The notes under the pieces: model-generated | The model's database searches: none | What the model was told of the DNA's origin: nothing | What the model saw: the letters and a program-made list of their open reading frames with translations, nothing else | Shown: piece by piece, positions 14,303 through 25,310 of the stretch | Layout: each line of letters begins with the position of its first letter | Position numbering within the stretch: position 1 is the first letter of the stretch | Made by a program: the position numbers and the translations under genes | Assembly: GCF_008831285.2 (NCBI RefSeq) | Contig: NC_045141.1 | Span: 14,804,106-14,868,105 of the forward strand | DNA: 64,000 nucleotides | Direction of reading: 5' to 3' | Source: Nymphaea colorata | Lineage: Eukaryota; Streptophyta; Magnoliopsida; Nymphaeales; Nymphaeaceae

Positions 14303-14773
14303 TTCCAAGATTATGTCAACTATTTTGTGGGGTCAATTGTGCAACCAGCCTTAAGTGACTAAATAGGAAGAAATGTAAGGCTAGGATAACCCAGAAAAAA
14401 GGACAAAAATGCCTTCAAAAAGAAATGAAGACTTGTTTTTCTGTCAAGAACATCTCACCCATGCATTTTGGTCATCTAATAGTTAAGAGTTTGGTAACTA
14501 CATTAACAACATATATATATATATATATACATACACACACACACACATTCATAATCTGTGGGTCTGTGTGTGTGTGTGAAAATTTGATGCCTAGATCATA
14601 TTTTATGAGCTGATAAAGCTAAGGCCATTAAATATAAAATGCTCATACAATCTAGTCCACCAAACATGACACCATGACAACTCTATCTTTTTCATTAAAT
14701 GATCAACAATTAAGCATTGAATGAGAGACAGAACTTAAAAGCCAAGGTTAACAAGTTTGATATCAGTCAAGAT

Positions 14774-14850
<77 letters not shown>

Positions 14851-17800
14851 TAAGCATTTTAAATTGGTTTTACTTTTACCAGAAAGAAATCAGAACCTTG
14901 GCAGTTGCATGACTTCATCTAAGGGTTCAGGCATGAGGCATATATTCAGTCCAACTAACCGCAAGCATAACAAGTTAACAACCACTTCTATGATCACCAT
15001 TCAGAAGATGTACCCATACACATGCACAGATCAAAATGATGAATAAACATCTTTACATTTTTATGACATACAGAAACATGACATGCATGTCCAAGCATTA
15101 CATATGATCCTCAATCTTCAGAAATATATGCACTAGAGTCTAGACAGCATTGTAGGCATGACCAACATTTAGAAGATCAAGATACATCAATGGCCTGTGG
15201 AATGGCCAGATGAACAAATATCAAAGAATAATGCATGAATTCTGGAAGAAGATAAAATTAAAAATTTCAAAGCTGAACAGCAAATACAAAAGAACTCAGC
15301 ATACCCTCTTGGTCCTGCATCACCTTCTCCACGTACCCTTAGTGTACTTCCTTGACTGACACCAGGAGGTACCTTGACCCTCATATCCTTCTTAGTCCGG
15401 ACACGCCCTTCGCCAGCACATTTTCGACAATATTCTGAAACAGTTTGACCGTCTCCACCACAGGTTGGGCAAACAGAGATCTGGAGAAAGCAATAGAAGT
15501 CAATATTAATGTGCATTCAGTACATGTATCCCAGACTGAGGACAACAGGAAAAGAATATCAAGAATCAATAGCTTCTTTTCAAATCATAAGAAAAGAAGA
15601 AAAAGCAATCAAACTTGGGAGCATGAACTTCACTCGTAAAAATATCTGCATGATCACTTCGGCAAATCAAATAGTAATCATGAAAACTGATCTTAAGCAT
15701 GCGAGGTATTGTCCTATGATAACTTAAGAACTTCCAAAAAAGTTAGGATTGTATATTTGGATTCTCACAATCTTCAGCAAACTAAATCTCATAAAATATC
15801 ATGGTAATATCACAAAAATATCATGGTACAGTTGAGGTCTTCAAGTTACGATAAGATTTTTGCTTTTAACCCATGTCATACGAGTGTAGGTGTAGGGGTG
15901 CCATTTTCTGAAAAAACTTTGGTACGGATTATGTGTATGTAATATATAATTATATACACAAGCTCTATATACATACATACACATATATGTACATACATAA
16001 GGGGTGCCATTTTTTGAAAAAAAAAAAAATCAGTATGGGCTATGTTTGTGTATCATATTTATATGTATATACATAAGCTCTACATACACACATGCATACC
16101 AACTTACCTACATGTATGTATATATGTATGTATGTATATATGTACATAAAATGAGAAGGACAAGTTGACTTGCGTCATGCTATTCTTTTACATTCTTTTT
16201 AGAAAACTAACTTTACATGTATTCTTCATGCTTCGAGATATGAAATATGAAAATCAGATAAAAAACACATTTTCTGGACATAAAGATCAGTTTTATAAGC
16301 CAAAAATAAAGCAGACCATCGACTGTTACACTTTTACAAATCTTAGATACACACTTTAAAAATGACATTGTTTATATGAATTTATAATGTTTTGGTTATG
16401 AAGATCACATCCATAGAGTTGATTTTACAAGAAAATGAGTAAAATATTATAACTAGTCTGTGCAGTTAAAAATGGCGACTAGTTTTTCTTTTTTAACACA
16501 TTTTTTTCGCCTTTTTTTTTCACTTTTTTCATTTTTTTTCAGTTTTTTTAATGCCAAACAGTTTTTTTCATTTTCTATTTTTTATTTGTTGCAAATCTAC
16601 TTATCTTGTGATGTTTGTGTTATTAGTTTCTTACTTATTTTATTTTTCCCTCATTTTTAGTTTTTTAAATTTTTTAAAAATTTACCGTATTTTTTTTCTG
16701 TTCTTTTCAAGCTCCCCATATTATACCCGAGAAAAACATGGCAGTTTAAAACTCCTAGACATTATCTATTACACTTTTACAAATCTTAGATACACACTTT
16801 AAAAATGTCATTGTTTATATGAATTTATAATGTTTTGGTTATGAAGATCACATCCATAGAGTTGATTTTACAAGAAAATGAGTAAAATATTATAACTAGT
16901 CTGTGCAGTTAAAAATGGCGACTAGTTCTTCTTTCTCCCTTATATATATATATATATATATCATAGTCACAAATAATGTCTCGGAGTTTTAAACGGCCAT
17001 GTTTTTCTCGGGTATAATATGGGGAGCTTGAAAAGAACAGAAAAAAAATACGGTAAATTTTTAAAAAATTTAAAAAACTAAAAATGAGGGAAAAATAAAA
17101 TAAGTAAGAAACTAATAACACAAACATCACAAGATAAGTAGATTTGCAACAAATAAAAAATAGAAAATGAAAAAAACTGTTTGGCATTAAAAAAACTGAA
17201 AAAAAATGAAAAAAGTGAAAAAAAAGGAGAAAAAAATGTGTTAAAAAATGTGTTTTCTGTGACTATTACATATATATATATATATATATATAACCGTTGA
17301 CAAGTGCACTCAGTGCATGTCCGACTCAGATGCAGCATTTGCTGAACCAATGTCACAGCTTCTTCCATAGACCATTAGAATTTCAATAACATTCATCATA
17401 AGGTTTTGCAACCCTGATTTAAGTGGGGGGTGAAGCACTTTCCTTTTTGAAATTCCGTTTTCTTGGGCCTCAAAAACTTGAAGCTTCTGTTGGACCAAAA
17501 TTGGACATTCAACTTAAGTTTTTCCACTTCCCACCCAACCCAATACTCGGATAAAAGTTAAAGGTCCTAAAGGTAAAAACTATTTAAATTGAATATTCAT
17601 CTCAACATTGGGTTTCAGAAACTTGAAGGCCTTGTTTACCAAAATTGGATTTTGAGACCAAAAAAATTTGACAAAATTAACAGGTGCTGTGGAAAGAAGA
17701 AGCACAGATGATGACTAATTGGGGAATAATGACGCTTTTATGATTAGCAAAACAGGACTTACATACTTGTGAGAAAAGACCAAACGGTGTTTCCTCTGTC

Positions 17801-20800
17801 CGCATCACTTGGCCCCTGCCACCACAAGTAGAGCAGACCCTCATCTTTGACCCTATCTTCGCACCAGTACCATTGCAAGCATCACAAGTCTCCAAGTGAG
17901 AGAGCTCAAACTCTTTGTCTGCTCCAAAAATGGCCTCTGAAAACTTCAATGACATATCATATCTGCAGAAACAGTGAAATTACACATCATCGTGTTGCTC
18001 ACATGGAAAATCCTGAATATTTACATACTTCACTTGCAGTAACTCTGAAGAAGAGATTATGCAAATATAATGGTGAGAATAATTTAATCCAAAAGGCTGA
18101 TCATGACGAGCATAATCAAACCACCTAGCTAGACAACATTTGGTAACTCATTTCCTGAACCTTTTTCTAACAATGGGAATAGAGACTGCAACAAGCACAA
18201 GAACAAAGTGCTTAACTTCTAAGAGTACACAGATAACAGATGGACAAAAGGACAAAGAAGTTTTCACTTCAAAGCTCAGCTCACCGTAGGTCATCACCTC
18301 GTACAACAGTGGTGCGTTGACTGGTCCTGAATCCAGTTGGATCCATACCAGAAAATCCACCCATACTTGCACCAAAAAATGTCTCAAATAGATCAAAAGG
18401 ATTAGCCTGGAAAAAGAAAAACAAAAAAATTGGCTGTCAGTTGCAAAAATTGGAGGGACGAGTTACACATCTACACGAAAAAGATCTACATACTCTATAT
18501 ATCCTTTTTTTTTTCGTTTTTTTTTTGCGGGGGTGGGGGGGTAGGGTTTGGGATGTTCTTATCCGCCAATAATTGCCAAACATAGACATTTTCCCTGAAA
18601 CTCGAAAGTAACTACTGATTTCTCTCTAGGATAACAAAAGAAAAGATTCAGATGTCCCTTAAGAAACTCATAGCAGAAAACAATCCTTAAATTTTATTTG
18701 CAGAAAAATTGAAATATAATGTCTTTGCACCAGCTTCTGGTGCAAACCAAAAGCATGTCAATGGCAGCCAAAGATAACCCTGATCTTATGTATATGCACT
18801 ACGGTTGTGCTTTTTCATACAAGCAATTGTGTACAACAGTTCCAATAAAGGGGAAAAGGTCACCGCCTATTAGCAATTTCTCCACCCCTAACGAAGAAAA
18901 TATAGAGTACTCCAGAGAGCACACATTTTTGAAAACATAAAAAGGAAACAATATAACTGCAAAGAAACAGAATCCAGGACCAAAACTTGGGGCCCAAACT
19001 TACAGGATGAAAGTTATAGGCTTATAGCCTTACATTAATGCATTCCAAAGCAGTTTCTTTTAGTGTAACCAAAGAAAGACTTGAAATTGCATCTGTAAAA
19101 AGCTTTTTCAATCTGAATATTTCATGTCTCAAAATGCAGGGCAAGCTTTTTCAATCTGAATATATCATGTCTCAAAATGCAGGGCAAGAAATAAAGAGGT
19201 CAAGATTTCTATATGGTCAGATTTTTCTATTAGGGGCACACAGCATCCTTCTTTTGCTTAATAGTAAATAGGACACTGGGATTTTTCCTATCATTATGCT
19301 CAATAGTAACCAGGACACTGGGATTTTTCCTATCTTAGATAAGGAACATTAAATAGATGTGGCAGTGGTAACTGTGGGAGCTTCTCAAATCAAATGACAG
19401 ACGTAGATTATGGTTTACAATTTGTTTGTTATTAAACTGTCCCACACCTAATGGAGCAAGATGGCAGGTAGCCTTCCTCCACCTTCACCAATAAATTAAC
19501 CTAAAGCGGTGGGCAAAAAAAAAAAACTGTGATGACTAAGTTCCTAAGACAATTTGCAGGATTATACCTAAACAAAGCTTTAGCACCTTAACTAGTTAAC
19601 AAGAGACCTCATCTAAGGCAAACACCAATAACCATTAAGAAAAAAGGTCTGCATCAGCAGCATGTTAACCATAATAAAATCCCAGCATCCAAGCTTCATT
19701 AGATAGATGACAATTTAACTAAAGCACCTCCTACACATGCTAAGACATTAACCAAGATGTGTTTGCAGACTAAGATAAAGAACATAACAACTAAGAAAGT
19801 AAATCTATGTTTGCAGGATGAGCTTTAACATACTGCATATGCTCCAGCAGAACTCCCAATTGGACTCTTCACACCAGCCTCACCATATTGATCATATAAA
19901 GCCCTCTTCTTATCATCTGACAACACCTGACAATTTAGTAGATCAGCATTCAAAAATATCAAGAAACAGAAGTACTATACGTAATGACCTAACCCAACCC
20001 ACTCCTGAGCTTGGGTCCTTGGTTCGGCAAATCCCAAACCCACCCCTAGCAATTTGGTTTCAGTCTGAAAAAGGCTAGGAACCAGAACAACTAACTTCTT
20101 TAACAACCCCCTTTATAAGTTATTGAAGATCCCTCACAATCTTCAATACAAGACTAAACTTTTGGGGTGTTACAATTCACCCTGCTTAGGTACACGCGTC
20201 CACAGGTAGGACCGTAGGTCTGAGTGTTGAACTATGCTCTGGTACCACTATAACGACTCACTCACTCCCGAGCATGAGACCTTGGTTCACCAGATCCCAA
20301 CCCACTCCTTAGCAGTTTGGTTCCAGCCTAAAAAATGCTAGGAACCAGGACAACCAACTTCTTTAACAACCCCGTTTATAAGTCTTGAAGATCCTTCACA
20401 ATCTTCAATACGAAACTAAATTTCAGGGTGTTACGCTATAAGCATGAATAACAAAGAGCAAGTAATGGTGGGTCTGATTATCTGATGATACACATAGCAC
20501 CACAAGAACTAAGAGAGAAACACATTGAAGGAAAAAGGGGGATTGGAGGAGTCAAAATTGTACCTCATAAGCAGTGCTTATCTCCTTAAATTTTTCAGTT
20601 GCACCAGGTTGCTTGTTCACATCAGGGTGATACTTTATTTTTGAAGTTCGAGGAAAATAAAGAAAAAGAGGATCGTGAGCAAAGGTTGCATAATGAACAA
20701 AAAAATGCTTCAAAAGGTTTCCAACAAGTTGTGGGAGACTGAAGCATCAAATATCAAATAGAATACATACTTCACATGGATTCATAAATCACGAAACTCT

Positions 20801-22767
20801 TTCCATTTGTGGAGTTCCATTACAAGTTATTATGCAGGATTTCTCGATTTTCTCATAGTCTTGAAGTTGCGAAGTTCAGGTTATTCAGGTCCAAAAGATG
20901 TAAATTAATAGCAAAAGCTGAAACAACCTGAATGAAGAATTAATGCAAGAAAGCTAATTTTTAATGCCTTTCTCTATAGCAAGTTGGAAGACTAACTAAG
21001 AGAATTATCATTTCGCAGAACAAAGAATGAAAGTTTAATCATTAGATAGTAATACCTTATATATGTATGCGCAATTATGTTACACCAATTACTGTCCTTT
21101 GTCCCTTCTCAAACAAAACAAAGGATCATTTCTAAGAAAAAATTAGATTCGCATGCCAAACTGCAATCAGTTGAATGGGAGTCCAGACTATGTAACCACC
21201 AACTCAGTTTGTGCATCTTTATAAGTGCATGTTACTGAAGCTGCTGCATGTCCATTAACATAGCAAGCAGAAAGCCTCCATGCCAACACAGGCAACACTT
21301 CTGAATGAAGTATATCTCGCAAGAAATTATTTGACTTTCAGTTTTTCCCTAGTGCTAGAAGCCCAATAGAGAGACGCTTCAAAAGGACCACATATCTAAA
21401 CAGCCATTCTTAAAAGCAAAAAGCAGTAAGTGATGACCAGTTCATACTCCAATTTTGGGTACAGAGTCATGGCACTAGGAGCCAACAAGTTGTGGGAGAC
21501 TGTGATTTACGTGTATAATTTGCAAGTTCTGGATTGCATGAGATGACCATTTAGATAAAATACCAAATCCAATGCCTCGTAATACATAAACTCCTATCCA
21601 GGTAGAACTTCCCAAATAGAACCTTAAATGCAGTAAAAACTTGAACTTTTGGAAGAGCAGTGAATGATGTATATCATCTCAACTTGAGAAGGATACTAGT
21701 AAGAAACCAAATATGTTTCTGCTTACTTTCAGCTTGCATCACATGAACGCAGCATATAAGCTGCCAAACTCAAAGTCGACTTGGGTGCAAATGCAGGTCA
21801 GGCTATTGGAATTTCAACTTGTAAATACTTCGTGACCCTACATGGCTTAGTCTAGCACTTGGTCTTGGCAACATAGTGATCAAAGCTGAACTAGACGCCT
21901 TCTCATGAAGAAACCCTATGAAGCAATAGCTTAAAAGAAGGAGAAGTGCATCTGAACTGGAAATTGAATAAATGAACTGGAGGTTATTCATATTCAGTTT
22001 ATGCATACACGTCCAAAATTTATTCGAATGCCATGCTCGTATGCAAAAATTGACACTTCCCTCAGAGTCTCCAGTCTGTTATATTTGATATGAGCTTTTG
22101 TAGGCAAGAGGTGGCTTGCGTTCGGCAGCTTTAATTTCTCTTCAATTCTTGGTAGTATGCTACGACAACAAGAGAGAACAAAAAATCCACGTTTTTCATG
22201 CTAACGACCTCCTAAAGTAACATGTGTTTGGATAAGATAAGAGGCTGACGAGTGACGAAGGCTTACTACGACCTACTCTTTCTTCGCCAGTTGGATTAGC
22301 CACTTCCAGTGCAGCGAAGCCAATATTAACGCAAAAGACAGAATATTTAACTTGGGGAACATTGTCACTCTTCATTACCAAAAAGATACGGAAAACAATT
22401 GAACGAAAACGGGAGTAATCCACTGTTAAGGTTGCCTCATTACCTGCCGAGCCAACTTCCTATAGGCACTCTTGATCTCTTTGCTAGTCGCTGTCCTTGG
22501 GACGCCCAGAGTCGAGTAATAGTCAGCAGAAACCACGTTCTGCAGGCAATCAAGGCGGCCGCCTCCGACCTTCTTGTTGAAATCACAGGAAAAAAGCAGA
22601 AGTGGGTCACTCCAGAGGCTGTAGCCCCCATTTAGGAAGGATGGTGTGCCATGAAGCGGGTGGTGAAGGAGCTCCGACTTCAATCTGGCATTGCCAGGGA
22701 AGGACTTCTCTGGGGAAGAGGAAAAGGGTGAGAGATTGACAAAGTGGTAGGAGATGGACAGCGCCAT
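5960..22767 (-). CDS. DJA7: Plastid type-A DnaJ/HSP40 co-chaperone (DJA7-like), 10 exons
   Basis: Coding exons are 22444-22767, 20564-20632, 19834-19926, 18285-18406, 17767-17962, 15305-15480, 13288-13417, 12066-12226, 6541-6638 and 5960-6066. All junctions are GT/AG, the phases agree, and they give 491 residues. Residues 1-80 look like a plastid transit peptide. The J domain (about 82-148) keeps HPD at 110-112, split from its helix by intron 1. A Phe/Gly-rich stretch follows. Four complete CxxCxGxG zinc motifs lie at about 229-236, 246-253, 272-279 and 286-293. The C-terminal substrate-binding domains follow, with GDLYVYL and GDHLFTVKV. This is a complete class-I J protein, which in the family stimulates plastid Hsp70 ATPase and binds unfolded clients; some relatives act in Fe-S cluster assembly. 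The start is the only good ATG ahead of the transit peptide. The frame ends [10 protein letters not shown] then TAG, but the Arabidopsis homologue, as I recall it, continues about 14 residues, so a missed last exon is possible. Introns reach 5.4 kb and hold several transposons. Confidence 0.93.
7610..7968. mobile_element. Insertion nested in the copia 3' LTR
   Basis: The 3' LTR is about 370 bases longer than the 5' LTR because of one block missing from the other copy. It is bordered by CTTGAGA on both sides, a likely target duplication. Its right end, CACCTGTATCTATACCCATGTGACATA, shared in part with elements at 10515-10849, about 29.15 kb and about 29.96 kb, marks it as a member of that dispersed family. 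The interior is AT-rich with no coding capacity. Confidence 0.6.
8321..8436. repeat. About 58-bp direct duplication inside the copia relic
   Basis: Two adjacent copies share CACCCAATAGATGTTGATCC and its flanks with a few mismatches. The duplication arose after the element had decayed. Confidence 0.7.
10100..10288 (+). repeat. 63-bp minisatellite, three units
   Basis: Units begin at 10100, 10163 and 10226 and are nearly identical. The period is a multiple of three, so the plus strand reads as three copies of a 21-residue Lys/His-rich peptide with no stop. It lies in DnaJ intron 8, antisense to the gene, so it is probably not coding. Confidence 0.9.
10515..10849. mobile_element. TIR element with 8-bp target duplication (hAT-like MITE)
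   Basis: The ends are inverted repeats: CCTAAGTCACATGGGTA at the left and TACCCATGTGACTTAGG spanning the right end. GGTCATAT occurs directly before the element (10507-10514) and again after it (10850-10857). Subterminal GTACCC-type repeats point inward from both ends. There is no transposase, so it is non-autonomous. An 8-bp duplication suggests the hAT superfamily. Confidence 0.78.
14227..14302. repeat. (TA)n(GA)n compound microsatellite
   Basis: Fifty bases of TA followed by about 26 of GA, preceded by a short TG tract; DnaJ intron 6. Confidence 0.97.
14773..14850. repeat. (CT)n(TA)n compound microsatellite
   Basis: A CT tract with one TT interruption passes into TA and then CA; DnaJ intron 6. 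Confidence 0.97.
16325..16927. repeat. 159-bp direct repeat flanking a poly(T)-rich block
   Basis: 16325-16483 and 16769-16927 are almost identical; I see one clear mismatch. Between them lies the first arm of the large inverted repeat. Everything is inside DnaJ intron 5. Confidence 0.88.
16488..17248. repeat. Large inverted repeat (arms about 276 bp, spacer 208 bp)
   Basis: The arm at 16488-16764 is the near-exact reverse complement of 16973-17248, including the landmark TATTATACCCGAGAAAAACA. The spacer contains one copy of the 159-bp direct repeat and a (TA)n tract. In the DnaJ pre-mRNA the arms could fold into a long double-stranded hairpin. Confidence 0.9.
19098..19188. repeat. 44-bp tandem duplication
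   Basis: CAAGCTTTTTCAATCTGAAT and its flank occur twice in a row with one mismatch; DnaJ intron 3. Confidence 0.85.
19259..19336. repeat. About 42-bp tandem duplication
   Basis: GGACACTGGGATTTTTCCTA and its flank occur twice; DnaJ intron 3. Confidence 0.8.
19979..20434 (-). mobile_element. TRIM (miniature LTR retrotransposon) in DnaJ intron 2
   Basis: Two LTR-like copies (19979-20173 and 20248-20434) begin GTAACACCC on the minus strand and are about 85% alike by eye. They flank an internal domain of only 74 bases. That domain starts with TGGTACCAGAGC (20236-20247), one base from the tRNA-Met primer-binding site, and ends in a purine-rich stretch. Flanks ACTAT and GCTAT may be a 5-bp target duplication. 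No coding sequence fits inside. Confidence 0.8.
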
Positions 22768-23824
22768 TGAGGAGGGGAATTCAACGGGAGGAAAGATGAT
22801 GGTCGATCATCTAGAAGGAGAAGAAGAAGAAGAAGAGAAGGGAAAGAACTAAGAAAGAAGAAGGGAGGGGCAGAGTGGGATGATGCAGTCTGTAGATGTA
22901 TGGATGAAACTTGGCTCCCTCCCCCTCTCTCGTTCAAGTGATATTATTTTTATTGCCGGGGGGAGTTCTGTTCCTGAGTCAGTTGTTTGATTTCGGCACG
23001 GTTGAGACTTTATCCTGATTTTTCCTCCCGTGTTCTTGCTGAGCCATTTAAGCACGACACAATCCGCCCGATTTCGGAATTCTATGACGTCTCCAAATTG
23101 TTTTTTCATGTCCAACTGATTTAAGAATGGATTGGTGACTTCAGTCATATTCAACCCGAATCCGACATCCCCATTTCCCACCTTCTGATAAACGAATGGA
23201 GACAGCGACGGTGAGTAGCAGCCGTCTGCAAATCTGGCTCCCACTAACGGCGGCATTGCAGGCGCGATCCAAAGGGCAGTACTTGTATTTCTAGGTTCGG
23301 GGTCTTAGGGTTCTTGGTCTTTTTCTTTATGGTTTGGGGTTTAGGGTTAAGGGATTTCTGGTTTCTGTTCTTCTGAATTTCCTTTTTACTGGGGCAGCTG
23401 GTGAGAAGAAACACACTTAATGGCTATTCTTCATTTTGCTCCCTTGTTGTATCATTGGCTTCCTTCATTTGCAAGGTCGCATCTCAGAACAAGGTTTGGT
23501 GTCTTTTTAAGTGGTTGTTTTCATAATATGCATTCTTGAATGGTCATTTGCACCGCCAATAGTGTATACTGTGTATTCCATACAGATTTGAAGTTTCAAC
23601 AGTCTATTTTTTAACTCCTATAAGTTGAAATTGTATAAAGCATCCAACTGAACTGATCCAAGAACGCATTTCTAGGTTATAGATATGAACATGTTGATCA
23701 CAAACTTGTTGTATTTGAGGTCTGAAAAACATAAAATTAATTAAACTTTTTCAAATATATAATTAGCATTGCATCTAACCATGAGTGAGATTAAATGTGA
23801 AGTCTCTCCCTCTCGCTTGGAAGG

Positions 23825-24010
23825 GCATAGCGTAGCTGATCGAACTGGTGGGCAAGTAGAAGTCTGGTCATCGGTTTCATTTTTGTGGGCAGTACTCATC
23901 TAAACTGTAAGTGGTGGATATGCAACAATATGGTTGATTGGTGCCCCTTTCCCTACTTAGATCCCGAAGTAGCCAAGGTTAAGGTTAGAGGAAGAGGCTT
24001 TGGTTTCTTT
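23825..24010 (+). mobile_element. Degenerate tRNA-derived SINE
   Basis: GCATAGCGTAGCTGATCGAACTGG is an A-box-like stretch with a tRNA D-arm pattern, cited here in part. A poor B-box (GGTTTCATTTTT) follows about 40 bases on. The layout matches the clearer copies at 29.97 and 63.74 kb. Confidence 0.5.
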
Positions 24011-24951
24011 GGGGCCATGTGTGCATATGCATTACACCTGCTTAGACTAATTATTCATAAAAAAAAAGAACAAAATAGATGAAAAAAAAGGATAAAAGAT
24101 AAGATGGAATGTTTTCCTTGTCTAATATTTTACATTTCATTTAACTGAAGCATCAGGTCTTGCCAATTAATGGCTTCCACTAGACCGTTTGTGGTCTACG
24201 ATAGTGAAAGCGAGCCCACTACATGAAAGAGTCGAAGTTGATCCAAGTTGCGACGTGGCAATGTTGATCCGCAACTCATTGCCTTGCAATGTGGCTCACT
24301 GGCTTACAATGAGAACGCAGCTGTTCAATTTGCTATCACCTTACCCTGTGCAACCACACGTATTCACTACTAAATGCATCAGCTGCCGTTGTTTTTCTAG
24401 GTGCAAGGAAGCATGCATGGAATGTATTTAAGAAGTCCAGCATTTGGATGGAGATATTATGCTTTTTTCAGAGGTTCTGAATGTGATTTTCTTGAAACAG
24501 TAAACCATGACTTTGTAAGTTGTCCAATTTCCAACAAATTGTCCAAAGAACATCTTTTGTTAAAGTGAAGTTTAGTAGAGAAAGGAATTGATGGTGTTTT
24601 CAAAACATGCGTGACATTTAAATCACATTAAAAGCATGAGAATCAAACGACTACTAAAAAGAAATGCTGCTGGTTTATGGCATCGAGGATGGACTTATGT
24701 TAACTCCACCTGCAGTTCAGCAAATTGCTGGCACCAAAATTTCCGAACCATGGTGAGAACCATAGTGCATCTGTCCTTGCATAGCCTGCACTCAACCAGT
24801 GCCTAAATGGAAAGAAATAAGATAATATCACCAATGCACTGTTGAAGATCATAAGTGGGACAGAAGAAAGGCACCATCAATCATGAGACTCTTACCTATG
24901 ATATTTGATGTCAGAAACAAGACTCTTGCTAGCTAGCTGCCAGATTTCCCC

Positions 24952-25233
24952 GTATGTGTGTGCACGCGAGAGAGAGAGAGAGAGAGAAGGGAAAGACGAT
25001 GAATGAATGCTTTATAGCTTCATAATCATCGTCCGAGGTATTACAACAGAGCCCTTAATAGCTATATGCTTTTGTATGGCAAAACTGGCTGCTTTTTCTT
25101 TGTATGTGTATGTGCACGAGACGGGGAGAGAGAGAAAGAGAGTGAAAGATGATGAATGAATGCTTTATAGCTTCATAATCATCATCCAAGACGTTACAAC
25201 TGGGCCCTCAATAGCTATATATTTTTGTATGGC
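24952..25233. repeat. About 130-bp tandem duplication near the CUE gene 3' end
   Basis: 24952-25080 and 25102-25233 share GATGAATGAATGCTTTATAG and TTTTGTATGGC with (GA)n tracts at their starts. Divergence is about 10%. The pair ends about 80 bases beyond the CUE stop, so it may overlap the 3' UTR. Confidence 0.85.
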
Positions 25234-25310
25234 AATAGCATAGGGACAAATGCAATCAAATTGAAAACACACCCACTTCTGTTCCATACGACTTCACACC
25301 ATCTGGCAAA

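Larger units (their letters stand above)
22768..25310. other. Spacer between the DnaJ and CUE genes
   Basis: It holds the DnaJ 5' leader and promoter (pyrimidine-rich on the minus strand near 22.8 kb), a telomere-like GGTTTAGGGTTAAGGG at 23338-23353, a SINE and the 130-bp duplication. A minus-strand open frame (22849-23256) overlaps the leader region. Confidence 0.55.

Noticed and set aside
16460-17368. Matching Phe/Leu-rich frames on both strands
   Set aside because: They come from the poly(T)/poly(A) arms of the inverted repeat, not from a protein family.
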